DNA of 42,334 nucleotides, taken from NCBI GenBank assembly GCA_021740905.1, contig JAIOYV010000060.1, positions 1-42,334 of the forward strand, given 5' to 3'. Shown here piece after piece: positions 7,217-15,228 of the stretch (positions are counted from its first letter, which is position 1; every line of letters begins with the position of its first letter). Under the pieces are notes generated by a model. The model did no database searches and had not been told where the DNA came from. It saw only the letters and a list, made by a program, of their open reading frames with translations. Made by a program: the position numbers and the translations under genes. This stretch comes from Bacteroidales bacterium (lineage in GTDB: Bacteria > Bacteroidota > Bacteroidia > Bacteroidales > M50B96).

Positions 7217-7362
7217 TACGACATATTACCTGTGTCATTTTGGGCAAAGTGAAGAATCTCATTTTTTTTTGCTGTACAAAATTATTCCATTTTTTATTAC
7301 CTTCAGGAATCGTTCCTTTTGGGATTTTCCCAGCCGAATAGAGGAAAGCCGCTTCGGCCCAA

Positions 7363-7488
7363 CAATTCCTAAATTACCTATTCACGGAATTCCCATTTTT
7401 GTCTTAATACCGAGATGCAAGCCTTGCGTCTCTACAAGTGGATCGTATCCCCATTTCCTTAATTGCCAAATTACTCAATTCCCAAATC
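7363..7488. repeat. 'AATTCCTAAATTACC' words and a GAGACGCAAG palindrome
   Basis: Word arrays at 7363-7395 and 7450-7488 (minus strand GGGAATTGAGTAATTTGGCA) flank a near-perfect palindrome at 7412-7432 (GAGATGCAAG C CTTGCGTCTC). The second array starts at the stop codon of the HAD gene. The palindrome resembles the dispersed GAGACGCAAGG repeats seen in many bacterial genomes. No gene is visible in 7225-7486. Confidence 0.6.
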
Positions 7489-7894
7489 ACCTACCAAGCC
7501 TCTTAAAGAAAGACTTCTTCTTATGCGGAATATGCCTAAACTCCTCGTCCAAGCTGGCATTTGGATTTAATATTTGCCATATCTTGCTCCATCCTAAAAA
7601 GCCACCCACATTGCGATCGTCGATAAATAAATCGGCATCAATTTTCCGCGAAATGGTATCATCGAAAACCTCTTCGGGGTAGCTCTTGTTCACAGCATAA
7701 AATTCAATCCCGTTGTCCCTACAGTATTTAACTGCTTCTTCCAGCGAATTGCCTGCTCTGAAAGTCCATAAAATTAATTGATGTCCTTGCTTTTGCAACT
7801 GTTTCAATGTTTCGAAAGCGAAGAGCATTTCCTCACCTATTGCGGGGTATTTATGTTCTACTACGGTTCCGTCAAAATCGACTGCTATTTTCAT
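7487..7894 (-). CDS. HAD-superfamily phosphatase-like protein
   Basis: The 135-residue protein starts MKIAVDFDGTVVEHKYP, with the HAD motif I DxDGT (Asp7 as nucleophile, Asp9 as acid/base). Motif II is the Thr in 'LILWTFRAG' and motif IV the acidic 'LFIDDRNVGG' near 105-113. The protein has no large cap domain. It matches the small HAD group that includes the Bacteroides protein BT0820; the substrate is unknown and probably a small phosphate ester. The gene lies 18 nt downstream of the thioesterase gene on the same strand, so the two are probably co-transcribed. A word-repeat array starts at its stop codon. Confidence 0.85.
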   Translation of the reverse strand: MKIAVDFDGTVVEHKYPAIGEEMLFAFETLKQLQKQGHQLILWTFRAGNSLEEAVKYCRDNGIEFYAVNKSYPEEVFDDTISRKIDADLFIDDRNVGGFLGWSKIWQILNPNASLDEEFRHIPHKKKSFFKRLGR

Positions 7895-7912
7895 CTGGTT
7901 TATTCTGAATAA

Positions 7913-8317
7913 TTAAAAGTACTGCTTAAAGGTATCCATAATTTCCTTGGGGGGGCGCATGGGGCGGCGGGTTTCGGCATTGATAAAGCCAAGTACTGCC
8001 TCTCCTGTATTCACTATTTGGCCTTCAATATTGTAGATTTCGTATTCGAAGTGTATCCGCGAGGCCGGCATTTCCCTTATCATTGTTTTGATGGTCAATT
8101 CGTCGTCGTAATAGGCAGGCCTTAAATAGCGGACACTCAGGTTTTGCACGGGCATCATAATCCCCATATCTTCGAGATGACGGTACGAAAAGCCCAGGCT
8201 ACGCATCAACTCTACCCTGCCCACTTCGTAGTATTGCGGATAGTTGCCATAATAAACATAGCCCATTTTATCTGTTTCGCTGTACCTTACCCTCAGCTTT
8301 GTTTCGTAACTCACCAT
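7913..8317 (-). CDS. Acyl-CoA/acyl-ACP thioesterase, YbgC/4HBT hotdog family
   Basis: The 134-residue hotdog-fold protein carries the 4-hydroxybenzoyl-CoA thioesterase signature 'RYSETDKMGYVYYGNYPQYY' with the catalytic Asp16, then 'GFINAETRRPMRPP'. It should hydrolyse acyl-CoA or acyl-ACP thioesters in the cytoplasm. Length is normal. It is the first gene of a probable two-gene unit with the HAD protein. A TATCTTCG box at 8352-8345 (one mismatch from the -7 consensus) lies 28 nt upstream. Thioesterases of this type occur in flexirubin/aryl-polyene clusters, and such a cluster fragment lies at 33982-37671, but 26 kb away; a link is speculative. Confidence 0.88.
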   Translation of the reverse strand: MVSYETKLRVRYSETDKMGYVYYGNYPQYYEVGRVELMRSLGFSYRHLEDMGIMMPVQNLSVRYLRPAYYDDELTIKTMIREMPASRIHFEYEIYNIEGQIVNTGEAVLGFINAETRRPMRPPKEIMDTFKQYF

Positions 8318-8485
8318 TGTATTTTAAGTTTGAAAGCGACGATACGAAGATAGTCATTGCATGGAAAATAATAGAAATTTGCCGGTAAAGAAGCTGTTTT
8401 TCTTTTGATATTTTAAAATTTCAATAGGCTAATCAATTCACATTTAAACAGAAAAGAATAAATTTTTAAAAAATTTAAAATTATG

Positions 8486-8516
8486 TTTGTGTATAAAATA
8501 TATGAGCCTATCTTTG
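8486..8516 (+). promoter_or_regulatory. Complete Bacteroidota promoter for tRNA-Lys
   Basis: A TTTG -33 box (8486-8489) and TATCTTTG -7 box (8509-8516) are separated by 19 nt, matching TTTG-N19-TAnnTTTG. Transcription should start about 20 nt before the tRNA 5' end. Confidence 0.85.
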
Positions 8517-8545
8517 CACCGCTTTTTAGAAGGCACAACAAGGAT

Positions 8546-8618
8546 GATTCAGTAGCTCAGCTGGTAGAGCACATCCCTTTTAAGGATGGGGTCCTGGGTT
8601 CGAGCCCCAGCTGAATCA
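8546..8618 (+). tRNA. tRNA-Lys (anticodon UUU)
   Basis: A 73-nt cloverleaf: acceptor GATTCAG pairs with CTGAATC, the D arm is GCTCAGCTGGTAGAGC, the anticodon stem CATCC/GGATG encloses the loop CTTTTAA, and the T arm contains GGTTCGAGCC. The anticodon TTT reads Lys codons. The discriminator base is A; CCA is not encoded (ACA follows), as is common in Bacteroidota. It is a solitary tRNA gene with its own promoter and terminator. Confidence 0.97.
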
Positions 8619-8620
8619 CA

Positions 8621-8654
8621 AAAAAAAGCCGCAAGATTTTCTTGCGGCTTTTTG
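8621..8654 (+). terminator. Rho-independent terminator of tRNA-Lys
   Basis: The stem GCCGCAAG/CTTGCGGC (8628-8635, 8641-8648) has a 5-nt loop. It is preceded by an A run and followed by a T run. It starts three bases after the tRNA. Confidence 0.95.
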
Positions 8655-8677
8655 CTTTTTATGCGGTTTGAAAGAAG

Positions 8678-8838
8678 AAATTGGGGTTTGAGGAATTAGG
8701 AAATTGAGAAATTAAGTACGTTTTTTCTGAACTCTTTAATTTCGAACTCCGAACTACTTATTTCAGAACTCCGAACTTCTCACTCTTCAACTTAGAACTC
8801 TTCACCCCTTCAACTCTGAAATTCTCAACTTAGAACTC
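8678..8838. repeat. Two convergent word-repeat arrays
   Basis: Plus-strand words 'AAATTGGGGTTTGAGGAATT' and 'AGGAAATTGAGAAATTAAG' (8679-8716) follow the tRNA terminator. From about 8726 to 8838 the minus strand reads 'GAGTTCTAAGTTGAG' and 'AGTTCGGAGTTC' words that begin at the stop codon of the gene at 8839. Each array is purine-rich on the strand of the unit it follows. Confidence 0.65.
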
Positions 8839-9288
8839 CTAATCATCATTCAGCTCATCGCATATTGTGCAGTAGCACTGGTATGGACAGTTTTCCAGGG
8901 AATAATGACAAAAGTCGATGTGGTGGTCTTTTCCTTTTAAGGTGACATCATTGTCCCAATACTCATAAATAAGTTTGTATCTTTTTTGGGCAGGTAACAG
9001 ATTGGGGAAATCAGAAAAAATTCTGTGCGAGGCAAGCAATTCCATGATCTGGTCAATTAAGAATTCGGCTTGTTGGTCGGTAAGTTCACTGTGAGGGGGA
9101 AGTTGATCCTTTTCAATACCAGCTATTTTTGATAAAGGTTTCGTTACATGACTGGAGGAGGGTAAGTCATCAAAATCCGATTCCTTACCCATGATTGAAT
9201 AAGATGCAAGGATGGCTGATCCATTGTTTACTTTTGCACGTTGGATGTCTTCCACTAACTGGTTGATGTATTTTGAAATATCCTGCAT
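8839..9288 (-). CDS. Uncharacterised His/Cys-rich protein paired with an HtrA-like protease
   Basis: The 149-residue protein has no signal peptide. Residues 1-30 are helical, a Ser/Pro-rich linker follows, and a helical core lies at about 65-115. The C-terminus holds 'HHIDFCHYSLENCPYQCYCTICDE', with five cysteines and nearby histidines that look able to bind a metal. No named domain is recognised. Its ATG lies 3 nt after the stop of the upstream protease gene, so the two are almost certainly co-translated. This suggests a partner, substrate or adaptor of the protease, but nothing in the sequence proves that. Confidence 0.7.
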   Translation of the reverse strand: MQDISKYINQLVEDIQRAKVNNGSAILASYSIMGKESDFDDLPSSSHVTKPLSKIAGIEKDQLPPHSELTDQQAEFLIDQIMELLASHRIFSDFPNLLPAQKRYKLIYEYWDNDVTLKGKDHHIDFCHYSLENCPYQCYCTICDELNDD

Positions 9289-9291
9289 TTT

Positions 9292-10311
9292 TTAGTTAAG
9301 TTCAACAGGAACAACTTCTATTGTTTGCAATTGCCCCTTTCGTAATATTTTAAGTTTTTGTATTTTCCCAATTGTATACTCTGTTAGGTCTTTTTGAAGA
9401 TCATCGAAATTGGAAATCATTGAGTTTTCCATTTCCAGAATGATATCTCCAGTACACAACTGAGCATTTTCTTTTGTTTCATTCACTAACTGAACCAATA
9501 CCGCCGTCTTTTGTTCATAGCCGTACAAATTTCTTAGGCGAAGTGGCAAATCAATCACTTGTCCTTGTATCCCCAGATATGCCCTTTTCACTTTTCCTTC
9601 GAGAATAAGTTTACTCACAATATACTCCACCGTTTTCGAGGCAACTGCAAAACATAAACCCTGTGCAGGCCTGATTATGGCCGTATTGATACCAATTACT
9701 TCACCCCTGGCATTGATCAACGGCCCTCCCGAGTTACCCGGATTTAGGGCGGCATCCGTTTGGATTACGTTTTCAATTAATCTGCCTGTCTTCGATCGCA
9801 GGGTCCTGCCCAGCGCACTGACCACACCTGCCGTAACTGTATATTGAAACCCATAGGGGTTGCCTATCGCAATAACCAATTGCCCCACATTCAGTTTTGA
9901 TGAATCGCCAAAACGGGCAACCGACAAATTTGTAGCATCAATCTTCAAAACAGCAAGATCGCTCGAAGGGTCGTTGCCTTTAATTTGCGGTTTAAAAATG
10001 CGGCCATCCTGCAAAACCACTTCAAGGTCCGCAATTTCAGAAACCACGTGGCTGTTTGTTACAATAAGGCCATCGCTACTGATAATGAAACCAGAACCTC
10101 CGCCGCGGTTTTCCAATCCGTTGCCATTATTTTTTAAATTCTTATTTTTTCCGGTAATCTGCACCACAGCAGGCGAAACCTTTTGTGTGGCAGCAATCAC
10201 TGTACGAGAGTATTCGTCGAGCAAATCGTAATCATGGATACTATTTCCTTGTTCCATGCTTTGTTGATCCTGGTCGGTTTGTGTATTTAATATTTCTGAT
10301 AATTTCACCAT
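9292..10311 (-). CDS. HtrA/DegP-like serine protease (S1C) without signal peptide
   Basis: The 339-residue protein has a trypsin-like domain (about 35-220) with a complete triad: His88 in 'IVTNSHVV', Asp118 in 'NDPSSDLAVLKI' and Ser194 in 'LNPGNSGGPLIN'. A C-terminal PDZ domain (about 235-335: 'AYLGIQGQVI', 'GDIILEMENSMISNFDDLQK') follows. HtrA proteins normally act in the periplasm, yet the N-terminus (MVKLSEILNTQTDQDQQSME) is hydrophilic, with neither signal peptide nor membrane span. No better upstream start is visible, since the non-coding hairpin at 10359-10399 intervenes. This protein is therefore predicted cytoplasmic, probably for protein quality control or regulated cleavage. It is the first gene of a two-gene unit with the Cys-rich protein. 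Confidence 0.88.
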   Translation of the reverse strand: MVKLSEILNTQTDQDQQSMEQGNSIHDYDLLDEYSRTVIAATQKVSPAVVQITGKNKNLKNNGNGLENRGGGSGFIISSDGLIVTNSHVVSEIADLEVVLQDGRIFKPQIKGNDPSSDLAVLKIDATNLSVARFGDSSKLNVGQLVIAIGNPYGFQYTVTAGVVSALGRTLRSKTGRLIENVIQTDAALNPGNSGGPLINARGEVIGINTAIIRPAQGLCFAVASKTVEYIVSKLILEGKVKRAYLGIQGQVIDLPLRLRNLYGYEQKTAVLVQLVNETKENAQLCTGDIILEMENSMISNFDDLQKDLTEYTIGKIQKLKILRKGQLQTIEVVPVELN

Positions 10312-10358
10312 AGCTTTAAAATTTGGGGACCGAGTACAGGAATTGTTCCTAAACGAAT

Positions 10359-10399
10359 AAATGCCAATTTTGGCAGGATTCCCACCAAAAATGGCATTT
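10359..10399. terminator. 15-bp hairpin between the anchor-V gene and htrA-like gene
   Basis: AAATGCCAATTTTGG (10359-10373) pairs with CCAAAAATGGCATTT (10385-10399) with one mismatch and an 11-nt loop. It is placed to end transcription of the gene at 10453-11781. An operator for the protease gene is an alternative. Confidence 0.55.
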
Positions 10400-10452
10400 C
10401 AACATGGAAGTTTTATAATTAAGTATACATCAATTAAGTAGAGGCACTCATT

Positions 10453-11781
10453 TTAATTGGCTGGATAGGTCAACACCTGGGCGCTCGAAAGCTTTATCTG
10501 ATAGCCTTCTCCAGGCATCATGTCCCCAATGGCATTCACCCCAAACTGGGGCCAATATACTTGCCCTGCACCATTCTTCATAATATCAATATTGGCCACA
10601 ATGGACGACATCATGGTAACAGCTGAAGCTGCCGTTTGACGTAGATAACCAATAATCCCCCAGCCTTGATTTATTGAAATGGGTGTAGCTTCAGGGGCAA
10701 CGGCAGTGCCTGAAACGGCAAGCGTTTGGGCATCAAACATTTTTATCTGATAGCCCTTTCCGATGATCATCGATCCAATGGCGTTTACTCCAAACTGCGG
10801 CCAATAAACAGCGCCGTCACCATCTTTTACAATAGCTACACTATCAACGATTTGTGCAAATACAGTTGGAAACAACGAGTCGACTGGGGCAATGTAGGTC
10901 GAAAAGATACTCCAGCCCTGGACTAAACCTATATTTTGGGTTTGGCTACCCGGAATTACGGTAATATTAAATGATTGGCTAACTGCGGGAGCCGTTCCAT
11001 CGCTTACCTGCAACTGAACCGAATGACTGCCCACGTTGGCTGACAGAGGAGTACCTGTGAGGCTGGCCAATCCATTTCCTGCATCGGCAAAAGTGAGCCA
11101 ACTTGGTTTAACCGGGCAAGTAATCACCAGGTTGCTTGTACCTTCTCCATCGTTTGCTTGAATGGAGTATAGATAAGCTTGGTCGGCGGTAGCTTCAATT
11201 ACGGGTGTGGATACGAAAAAGGGAGCTGTGTTTATGGGGGCTACAGGAACCACCATATTGGTTAAATGAATCACATCACCCGAATTATTACCATTTCCGT
11301 TGGCCGTATTACAGGCTGCATAAAAGGTCACGGTTCCAGTGCTAGCCGAAGGTGCAGTCCAGCTAAACACCCAGGTTTTCGAACCCGATCCGTTGGTACC
11401 GGCAGTTTTATGAGTGACCGAATGGTTATTATTGGCCAGTTGCGTTTGTGCCCCCATCAGAATTCCCAGGGTCCCAACCTTCGATCCGAAAGCGTCTTCG
11501 GCAGTACACTCAAAACCAAATTTAGTGATCCCGGCTTGGGTAGCGGTTACGCTTATATTATAAGTTGTCCCAGCAGTGTATCCTGCTGGGGGGATATTAC
11601 TGGTAATCCAGCCGGTATTTGTTACGGGTGTACCACTGTGGCATTGGGTGCAATTGGACACATCGCCCGGCGATCCGGTTTTTCCTCCCGGCGACCCGCC
11701 TGAATATAAGATACCCGATGTGGTAATTATCATCACAATAGCGGCAAAAGATAAGATTAAGTAAAGATTTACATTCTTCAT
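10453..11781 (-). CDS. Secreted 'choice-of-anchor V' protein with CxxCH and duplicated C-terminal module
   Basis: The start is taken at the ATG at 11781, which gives a signal/anchor sequence ('MKNVNLYLILSFAAIVMI'); the annotation length is 442 residues. Domains in order: a 'choice-of-anchor V' reelin-like domain (about 20-185) that opens with 'GSPGDVSNCTQCHSG', a CxxCH motif able to bind c-type haem; a putative Ig/cadherin-like domain (about 190-280, 'PSWLTFADAGNGLASLTGTP'); then two copies of a roughly 75-residue module ('LVQGWSIFSTYI' and 'INQGWGIIGYLR', each ending 'YWPQFGVNAIGxM...GYQIKM/L'). The module recurs at the C-termini of Bacteroidota extracellular proteins. A standard T9SS sorting domain is not obvious. 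Function is unknown, probably on the cell surface. Confidence 0.75.
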   Translation of the reverse strand: MKNVNLYLILSFAAIVMIITTSGILYSGGSPGGKTGSPGDVSNCTQCHSGTPVTNTGWITSNIPPAGYTAGTTYNISVTATQAGITKFGFECTAEDAFGSKVGTLGILMGAQTQLANNNHSVTHKTAGTNGSGSKTWVFSWTAPSASTGTVTFYAACNTANGNGNNSGDVIHLTNMVVPVAPINTAPFFVSTPVIEATADQAYLYSIQANDGEGTSNLVITCPVKPSWLTFADAGNGLASLTGTPLSANVGSHSVQLQVSDGTAPAVSQSFNITVIPGSQTQNIGLVQGWSIFSTYIAPVDSLFPTVFAQIVDSVAIVKDGDGAVYWPQFGVNAIGSMIIGKGYQIKMFDAQTLAVSGTAVAPEATPISINQGWGIIGYLRQTAASAVTMMSSIVANIDIMKNGAGQVYWPQFGVNAIGDMMPGEGYQIKLSSAQVLTYPAN

Positions 11782-12100
11782 AGTTTTTTTCTTTTTGTAC
11801 AACATTCAAAATTTAGATACATGTTGTAAACAATAGTTTATTTAAAATTGTTTTAAATAGTCTTTAAAATTTGGAAATCATCTTAAAAACAGGGTAATCT
11901 GATTTCCAGCCGACTCTCGTGTCACAGTTTTGCCCTGCACCCTTCCTGATGATTTCACCCAAATATAAGGAGCATATATTTCTGTTTAAGTTGGATGGTT
12001 TTCATTCGCTGAACGAGATGCAAGAATTGCTAAGTGAAAGTTTCAAAATAACTTGACTCTTTCTAGTTGTTCTTTTTCCGATTAATTTCTCAACAGCTCC

Positions 12101-12361
12101 TTAGTTTGATTTCTTCTTAAACCATGTCTTTGGGTTCAAGTAATTTTTATACTTCTTAAAAAGCTCCTTGCCCACAAAAAAGCCACCTGTATAAAAAAGG
12201 ACTTCCATCACAATAAAGGCCGATGAGGCCCAAACGATCTTGACTTGTTTTTCAATTTCCAAAAAGGGGATTATCAACATAACAGCAAAAGCAACTCCCG
12301 AAAGAAGTATAAGGCCAATACCTATTTTGATTTGTCTGTTCTTCTTTTCCATGCCATGCAA
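12101..12361 (-). CDS. Small two-helix membrane protein, transporter-suffix type
   Basis: The 86-residue protein has two membrane spans (about 12-33 'IGIGLILLSGVAFAVMLIIP' and 42-63 'IVWASSAFIVMEVLFYTGGF') and a basic tail with 'KKYKNYLNPKTWFKKK'. The tail and spacing recall small proteins called 'transporter suffix domain-containing', whose role is unknown. An alternative ATG three codons downstream (12352) would serve equally well. It stands alone on the minus strand, divergent from the sugar genes. Confidence 0.65.
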   Translation of the reverse strand: MHGMEKKNRQIKIGIGLILLSGVAFAVMLIIPFLEIEKQVKIVWASSAFIVMEVLFYTGGFFVGKELFKKYKNYLNPKTWFKKKSN

Positions 12362-12475
12362 ATAAAGAAGTTTTCCACCAGATTGTTCACTTTTTCTAAT
12401 TGTTATTGATTGGCAAGTATGAGTTTAGTCTATAAAAGCCCAAATCTAGTCGAGATAGGACTCAAATATTATTAC

Positions 12476-12483
12476 TATGTTTG
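12476..12483 (+). promoter_or_regulatory. -7 box upstream of the kinase-isomerase fusion
   Basis: TATGTTTG fully matches TAnnTTTG, 59 nt before the ATG at 12543. No TTTG is seen at the -33 position, which may mean that an activator is needed. Confidence 0.4.
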
Positions 12484-12542
12484 AACGGATGATTATAAAA
12501 TGACTATCCATAATTGGAACTTAAACAACAGCGAATTACAAT

Positions 12543-15224
12543 ATGATAAGAACAGGAATAGGGGTAGATATCGGAGGGACGCATATTGCAAGTGCAGCTG
12601 TTGAGTTAGATACAGGCCACATAATCGAAAATACATATAATGAAATTCTCATCGATTCTGCTGCTTCTCCCTGCCGATTCCTTGCCGATTTAACTAATGT
12701 CATTTCAACCAGCTTGGAATTTACGCAAGGCGGAATTGCCGGTTTTAGCCTGGCCTTCCCCGGCCCTTTTGATTACGATAAAGGAATCTCAAAGATCAAT
12801 GGGCTGTCGAAATTGGATACGCTTTTTGGGGTCAATATTAAGCAATACCTGAAAAGCCAACTTGCTATTGGTAAAGAAACGAGCATTGAATTTATTAATG
12901 ATGCCGAGGCCTTTGCTTTGGGCGAATATTATTACGGGAAAGCAATGGGGTTTAAAAATGTGCTTGCCATTACTGTAGGGACCGGATTTGGATCCACATT
13001 TATTCAAAATGATTCGGTGAAGAAAAGTGGGAAGGGAATACCTGATGGAGGTTTTTTATACAACCAGCCATTCAATAAAAGCTTTGCCGATGATTATTTC
13101 TCGACCCGATGGTTTGAAAATACCTGGTTTTCAAAAACCAGTTCCCACATAAAGGGAGTCAAAGAGATTTTTGACCTGGCTAATGCCGGGGATCGGGATG
13201 CAAAAAATTTATTCGAACAGTTTGGTCGCCATTTGGCCGATTTTTTAACTCCCTGGATCAAATCCTCACAAACGGAATGTCTTGTTATTGGCGGCAGCAT
13301 CAGCAAAGCCTGGAAACACTTTTTCCATCATCTCAAAGTCCAATTCTTACTTAAAGGGGTAAATATACAAATCAAACAAAGCGATTATGAAAAGTACCCG
13401 GCCTTGACCGGGGCTGCCAAATACCTTGATCTACGGCAGGTTTCTGCGCCAAAAGAGCTAAGAAAAACGACACAATTTCTTGCCCCTACTTCAAAAACCA
13501 CAACTAAGAAAGGAGAATATGATATCTACCCAGGATTCAAAATAGAAGAAAATTCAATACAAGAAGGATATGTTGGCCTGGCTGACTGGATTTCAAAATA
13601 TAAACAGGTCATTATAGATGGATATGTGGGAGTATTTTGGGAAGATATTAAAGATAATCTGAGTAAGGAATTCGACCAAAAAGGATTGAAGGTAATCTGG
13701 CATGAGATCGATGCTGCCTTGCTTTCCACAGAATCAATTGATCAAATGATTAAGCCCTGGCTTGGAAGCGATGATCCCATATTTGGCTTACGGTGTGAAT
13801 TGCCCCTCATCGACTTCTTTAACAAAAACCTTATAAATGCTATTAAACCAGACAGTAAAACAGATATAAATATAGTTATCGGAACTGGCGCTGCATTATC
13901 AAATTGGGATGCCCCTTTAGTTTATTTCGATATTCCAAAAAATGAATTGCAGTTTCGGATGCGGGCAAAGACTATCTGGAACCTGGGTGCAATTGAGCCG
14001 GGCGAACCAAAGCCGATGTATAAGCGATTCTATTTTGTGGATTGGCCTGTGCTGAACAAACACAAGAAAAACCTGATTCCTGATATACAAATAATAGTCG
14101 ATGACCAACGACCTGCATTTCCAATTTGGACCGAAGGAGACGTGCTCAGAAAGGCATTGCTCGAAATGAGCCATAACCTTTTTCGTGTGCGGCCCTGGTT
14201 CGAACCGGGGGTTTGGGGCGGAACCTGGATGAAAAAAAACATAAAAGGACTTTCGCAAACTGTTCCCAATTATGCCTGGTCGTTCGAAATGATTGTACCT
14301 GAAAACGGTTTGTTGTTGGAGGACAATGGCAAAATCCTGGAGGTGTCGTTCGATATGCTCATGTATGCCCAACACCACAATGTGCTGGGCGAAGCAGCCG
14401 ACAGGTTCGGTTTTGAGTTCCCCATCCGCTTCGATTATCTCGACACCTTCGATGGCGGAAACCTTTCCATTCAATGCCATCCTAAGGAAACGTACATAAA
14501 AGAACAATTTGGTGAACAATTCACTCAAGACGAAACCTATTATATTCTCGACACGAAAGACGATGCCCAGGTTTATCTGGGATTTCAGGAATCCATACAA
14601 CCACAAGATTTCAGAAAAGAATTGGAAAAGAGTTTCAAAGAATCAACAGAGGTAGACATTCAAAAATATGTACAAGCATACCCTGCCAATAAACATGACC
14701 TTTTCCTTATCCCAAACTGTACGATTCACGGTTCAGGGAAAAATAATCTGGTACTGGAAATCAGCTCCACGCCATACATCTTCACTTTTAAGCTTTACGA
14801 TTGGGTGCGCCTGGACCTGGATGGAAATCCGCGACCCATGAATATTAAAAGGGGTTTTGAAAACCTTGATTTCAGCAGAAAAGGAGAGAAAGTCGGGCAA
14901 GAATTGATCTCGAAACCCTACCTCCTTGAAAAGGGGGAAGATTGGGAATTGTTTCACTTACCCACTCACCCCGAGCATTTTTACGATGTTTATCGCTATC
15001 ATTTCATCCATGAACTTGATATTGAAACAAAAAACCAATGCCATGTACTAATGTTAGTAGAGGGTAGCTCCATTATTATTGAAACAGAAAATGGACTATC
15101 GCAGAGATTCAACTATGCCGAGACCTTTGTTATACCGGCAGCAGCCCAATCCTATAAAATAATCAACGAAAGCAACGAACTGGCTATGCTGGTAAAGGCT
15201 TTTGTGAAATCAGAAAAATGTTGA
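12543..15224 (+). CDS. ROK sugar kinase fused to class I mannose-6-phosphate isomerase
   Basis: This single 893-residue reading frame has three parts. Residues 1-300 are a ROK kinase ('GVDIGGTHIASAAV' phosphate loop, 'EFINDAEAFALGEYYYGKAM' with catalytic Asp, 'VGTGFGS'); the usual CxCGxxGC zinc motif is absent. Residues 320-545 resemble a nucleoside-kinase-like fold with a broken Walker A ('VIIDGYVGVFWEDIKDNL'), known as the N-terminal part of long Bacteroidota mannose-6-phosphate isomerases. Residues 545-893 are class I phosphomannose isomerase with Gln644 and His646 in 'SIQCHPKE' and His729 in 'IPNCTIHGSGKNN' as zinc ligands. The enzyme should phosphorylate a hexose, probably mannose or fructose, and interconvert mannose-6-phosphate and fructose-6-phosphate. 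A sugar transporter gene follows 4 nt downstream. The frame is uninterrupted, so this is a true fusion. Confidence 0.87.
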   Translation: MIRTGIGVDIGGTHIASAAVELDTGHIIENTYNEILIDSAASPCRFLADLTNVISTSLEFTQGGIAGFSLAFPGPFDYDKGISKINGLSKLDTLFGVNIKQYLKSQLAIGKETSIEFINDAEAFALGEYYYGKAMGFKNVLAITVGTGFGSTFIQNDSVKKSGKGIPDGGFLYNQPFNKSFADDYFSTRWFENTWFSKTSSHIKGVKEIFDLANAGDRDAKNLFEQFGRHLADFLTPWIKSSQTECLVIGGSISKAWKHFFHHLKVQFLLKGVNIQIKQSDYEKYPALTGAAKYLDLRQVSAPKELRKTTQFLAPTSKTTTKKGEYDIYPGFKIEENSIQEGYVGLADWISKYKQVIIDGYVGVFWEDIKDNLSKEFDQKGLKVIWHEIDAALLSTESIDQMIKPWLGSDDPIFGLRCELPLIDFFNKNLINAIKPDSKTDINIVIGTGAALSNWDAPLVYFDIPKNELQFRMRAKTIWNLGAIEPGEPKPMYKRFYFVDWPVLNKHKKNLIPDIQIIVDDQRPAFPIWTEGDVLRKALLEMSHNLFRVRPWFEPGVWGGTWMKKNIKGLSQTVPNYAWSFEMIVPENGLLLEDNGKILEVSFDMLMYAQHHNVLGEAADRFGFEFPIRFDYLDTFDGGNLSIQCHPKETYIKEQFGEQFTQDETYYILDTKDDAQVYLGFQESIQPQDFRKELEKSFKESTEVDIQKYVQAYPANKHDLFLIPNCTIHGSGKNNLVLEISSTPYIFTFKLYDWVRLDLDGNPRPMNIKRGFENLDFSRKGEKVGQELISKPYLLEKGEDWELFHLPTHPEHFYDVYRYHFIHELDIETKNQCHVLMLVEGSSIIIETENGLSQRFNYAETFVIPAAAQSYKIINESNELAMLVKAFVKSEKC

Positions 15225-15228
15225 TCAG

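Noticed and set aside
13917-14606. Long minus-strand open frame of 229 codons
   Set aside because: It lies wholly inside the isomerase part of the fusion gene, which has clear motifs in the plus frame; it is an antisense shadow. The same applies to the frames at 23342-23755, 24038-24436, 26327-26923 and 31651-32097.
12543-15224. Two genes wrongly joined
   Set aside because: The frame is continuous through all three parts, without stop codons or an internal ATG that would restart a separate isomerase cleanly after residue 300.
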